From Phorcus lineatus (lineage: Eukaryota; Mollusca; Gastropoda; Trochida; Trochidae): a stretch of 64,000 nt of DNA. The DNA is taken from contig OV121090.1 of assembly GCA_921293015.1 (NCBI GenBank), positions 24,070,304 through 24,134,303 of the forward strand. Reading direction: 5' to 3'. This document shows positions 63,535 through 64,000 of this stretch, one piece after another. A model generated the notes under the pieces. The model was given only the letters and a program-made list of their open reading frames with translations. It ran no database searches and was not told where the DNA came from. Numbering within the stretch: the first letter of the stretch is position 1; every line of letters begins with the position of its first letter. The position numbers were made by a program, and so were the translations under genes.

Positions 63535-64000
63535 GTTTAAAACATGCAAACTGTGCACTCACACACAATTCATGTACTCTGGCAATTTGATTTAAAACAA
63601 GCAAAATGTGCACTCACACACGTACTCTAATGTCTGGTAAATTGGTTTAAATCAAGCAAAATGTGCATTCACACACGCGTGCTCTAACGTCTGGTAATTT
63701 GATTCAAAACAAGCAAAATGTGCACTCACACACATGTACTCTAATGTCTGGTAATTTGATTTAAAACAAGCAAAATGTGCACTCACACACATGTACTCTA
63801 ATGTCTGGTAATTTGATTTAAAACAAGCAAAATGTGCATTCACACACATGTACTCTAATGTCTGGTAATTTGATTTAAAACAAGCAAAATGTGCACTCAC
63901 ACACATGTACTCTAATGTCTGGTAATTTGATTTAAAACAAGCAAAATGTGCACTCACACACATGTACTCTAATGTCTGGTAATTTGATTTAAAACAAGCA
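63535..64000. repeat. Minisatellite, 57-bp unit, at least 8 copies, runs off the window
   Basis: The unit is gcaaaatgtgcactcacaca, catgtactctaatgtctggt, aatttgatttaaaacaa. Starts at 63601, 63656, 63713 and 63770 give 55-57 bp spacing, and later copies are almost identical. Since 57 is divisible by three, the - strand is open as a 19-residue repeat (MCVSAHFACFKSNYQTLEY); I see no evidence it is translated. Confidence 0.95.

Noticed and set aside
63652..63963. 103-codon minus-strand frame with 19-residue repeats
   Set aside because: Artefact of a 57-bp minisatellite; no start context or flanking exon.

Overview
The window reads as AT-rich nuclear DNA of an animal. Genes are sparse, microsatellites and minisatellites are frequent, spliceosomal GT-AG introns are present, and there are decayed non-LTR retrotransposons and several families of short dispersed repeats. 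The RGK-type small GTPase, the form of the LINE remnants (a 3' end with a '(g)gaccaatggcct' box and TTGAT-type tail) and the repeat landscape suggest a lophotrochozoan, most likely a mollusc and perhaps a bivalve. The species assignment is inference.

Only one protein-coding gene is certain. It is a four-exon gene on the + strand (coding exons 44394-44931, 46823-46908, 48007-48193, 48484-48737) encoding a 354-residue RGK (Rad/Gem/Rem/Kir) GTPase. The four exons join in frame through consensus splice sites. The protein has a P-loop, an NKTD motif, an ETS motif and the diagnostic unprenylated RGK C-terminus (KSKSCDNLFV). A TATA-like element and a CACGTG E-box lie upstream, and the predicted leader has no ATG. 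Intron 1 holds four perfect TGACGTCA (CRE) palindromes and the 3' flank holds two more. Intron 2 carries a short MITE-like repeat. Downstream (49.2-50.3 kb) are exon-like open segments and a poly(A) signal that may be further 3'UTR or a small separate gene.

Layout: 0-5.8 kb, unique AT-rich DNA; 5.84-5.98 kb, a near-perfect 69-bp inverted repeat; 6-16 kb, unique DNA with dispersed repeat families that I label A, B and C; 10.2-10.9 kb, a 72-bp minisatellite; 11.5 kb, (AT)n; 16.6 kb, (TC)n; 17.9-18.5 kb, a 30-bp minisatellite open in both strands; 18.5-25 kb, an old internal duplication plus repeats; 26.2-27.4 kb, an 84-bp minisatellite; 28.6-34 kb, mostly unique; 34.3-34.8 kb, a tandem repeat whose relative at 38.6-40.2 kb has swollen into a minisatellite with a 274-bp higher-order unit; 43.9-48.7 kb, the RGK gene; 50.76-51.03 kb, a second large inverted repeat; 53.7-61.3 kb, LINE remnants; 61.6-62.1 kb, a 45-bp minisatellite; 63.5-64.0 kb, a 57-bp minisatellite running off the window.

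I found no clear multi-gene system, no CRISPR array, no rRNA and no tRNA that I could support. The most interesting signals are the concentration of CRE palindromes around the RGK gene, the fact that repeat family A carries the same CRE palindrome around the locus, and the two long inverted repeats.
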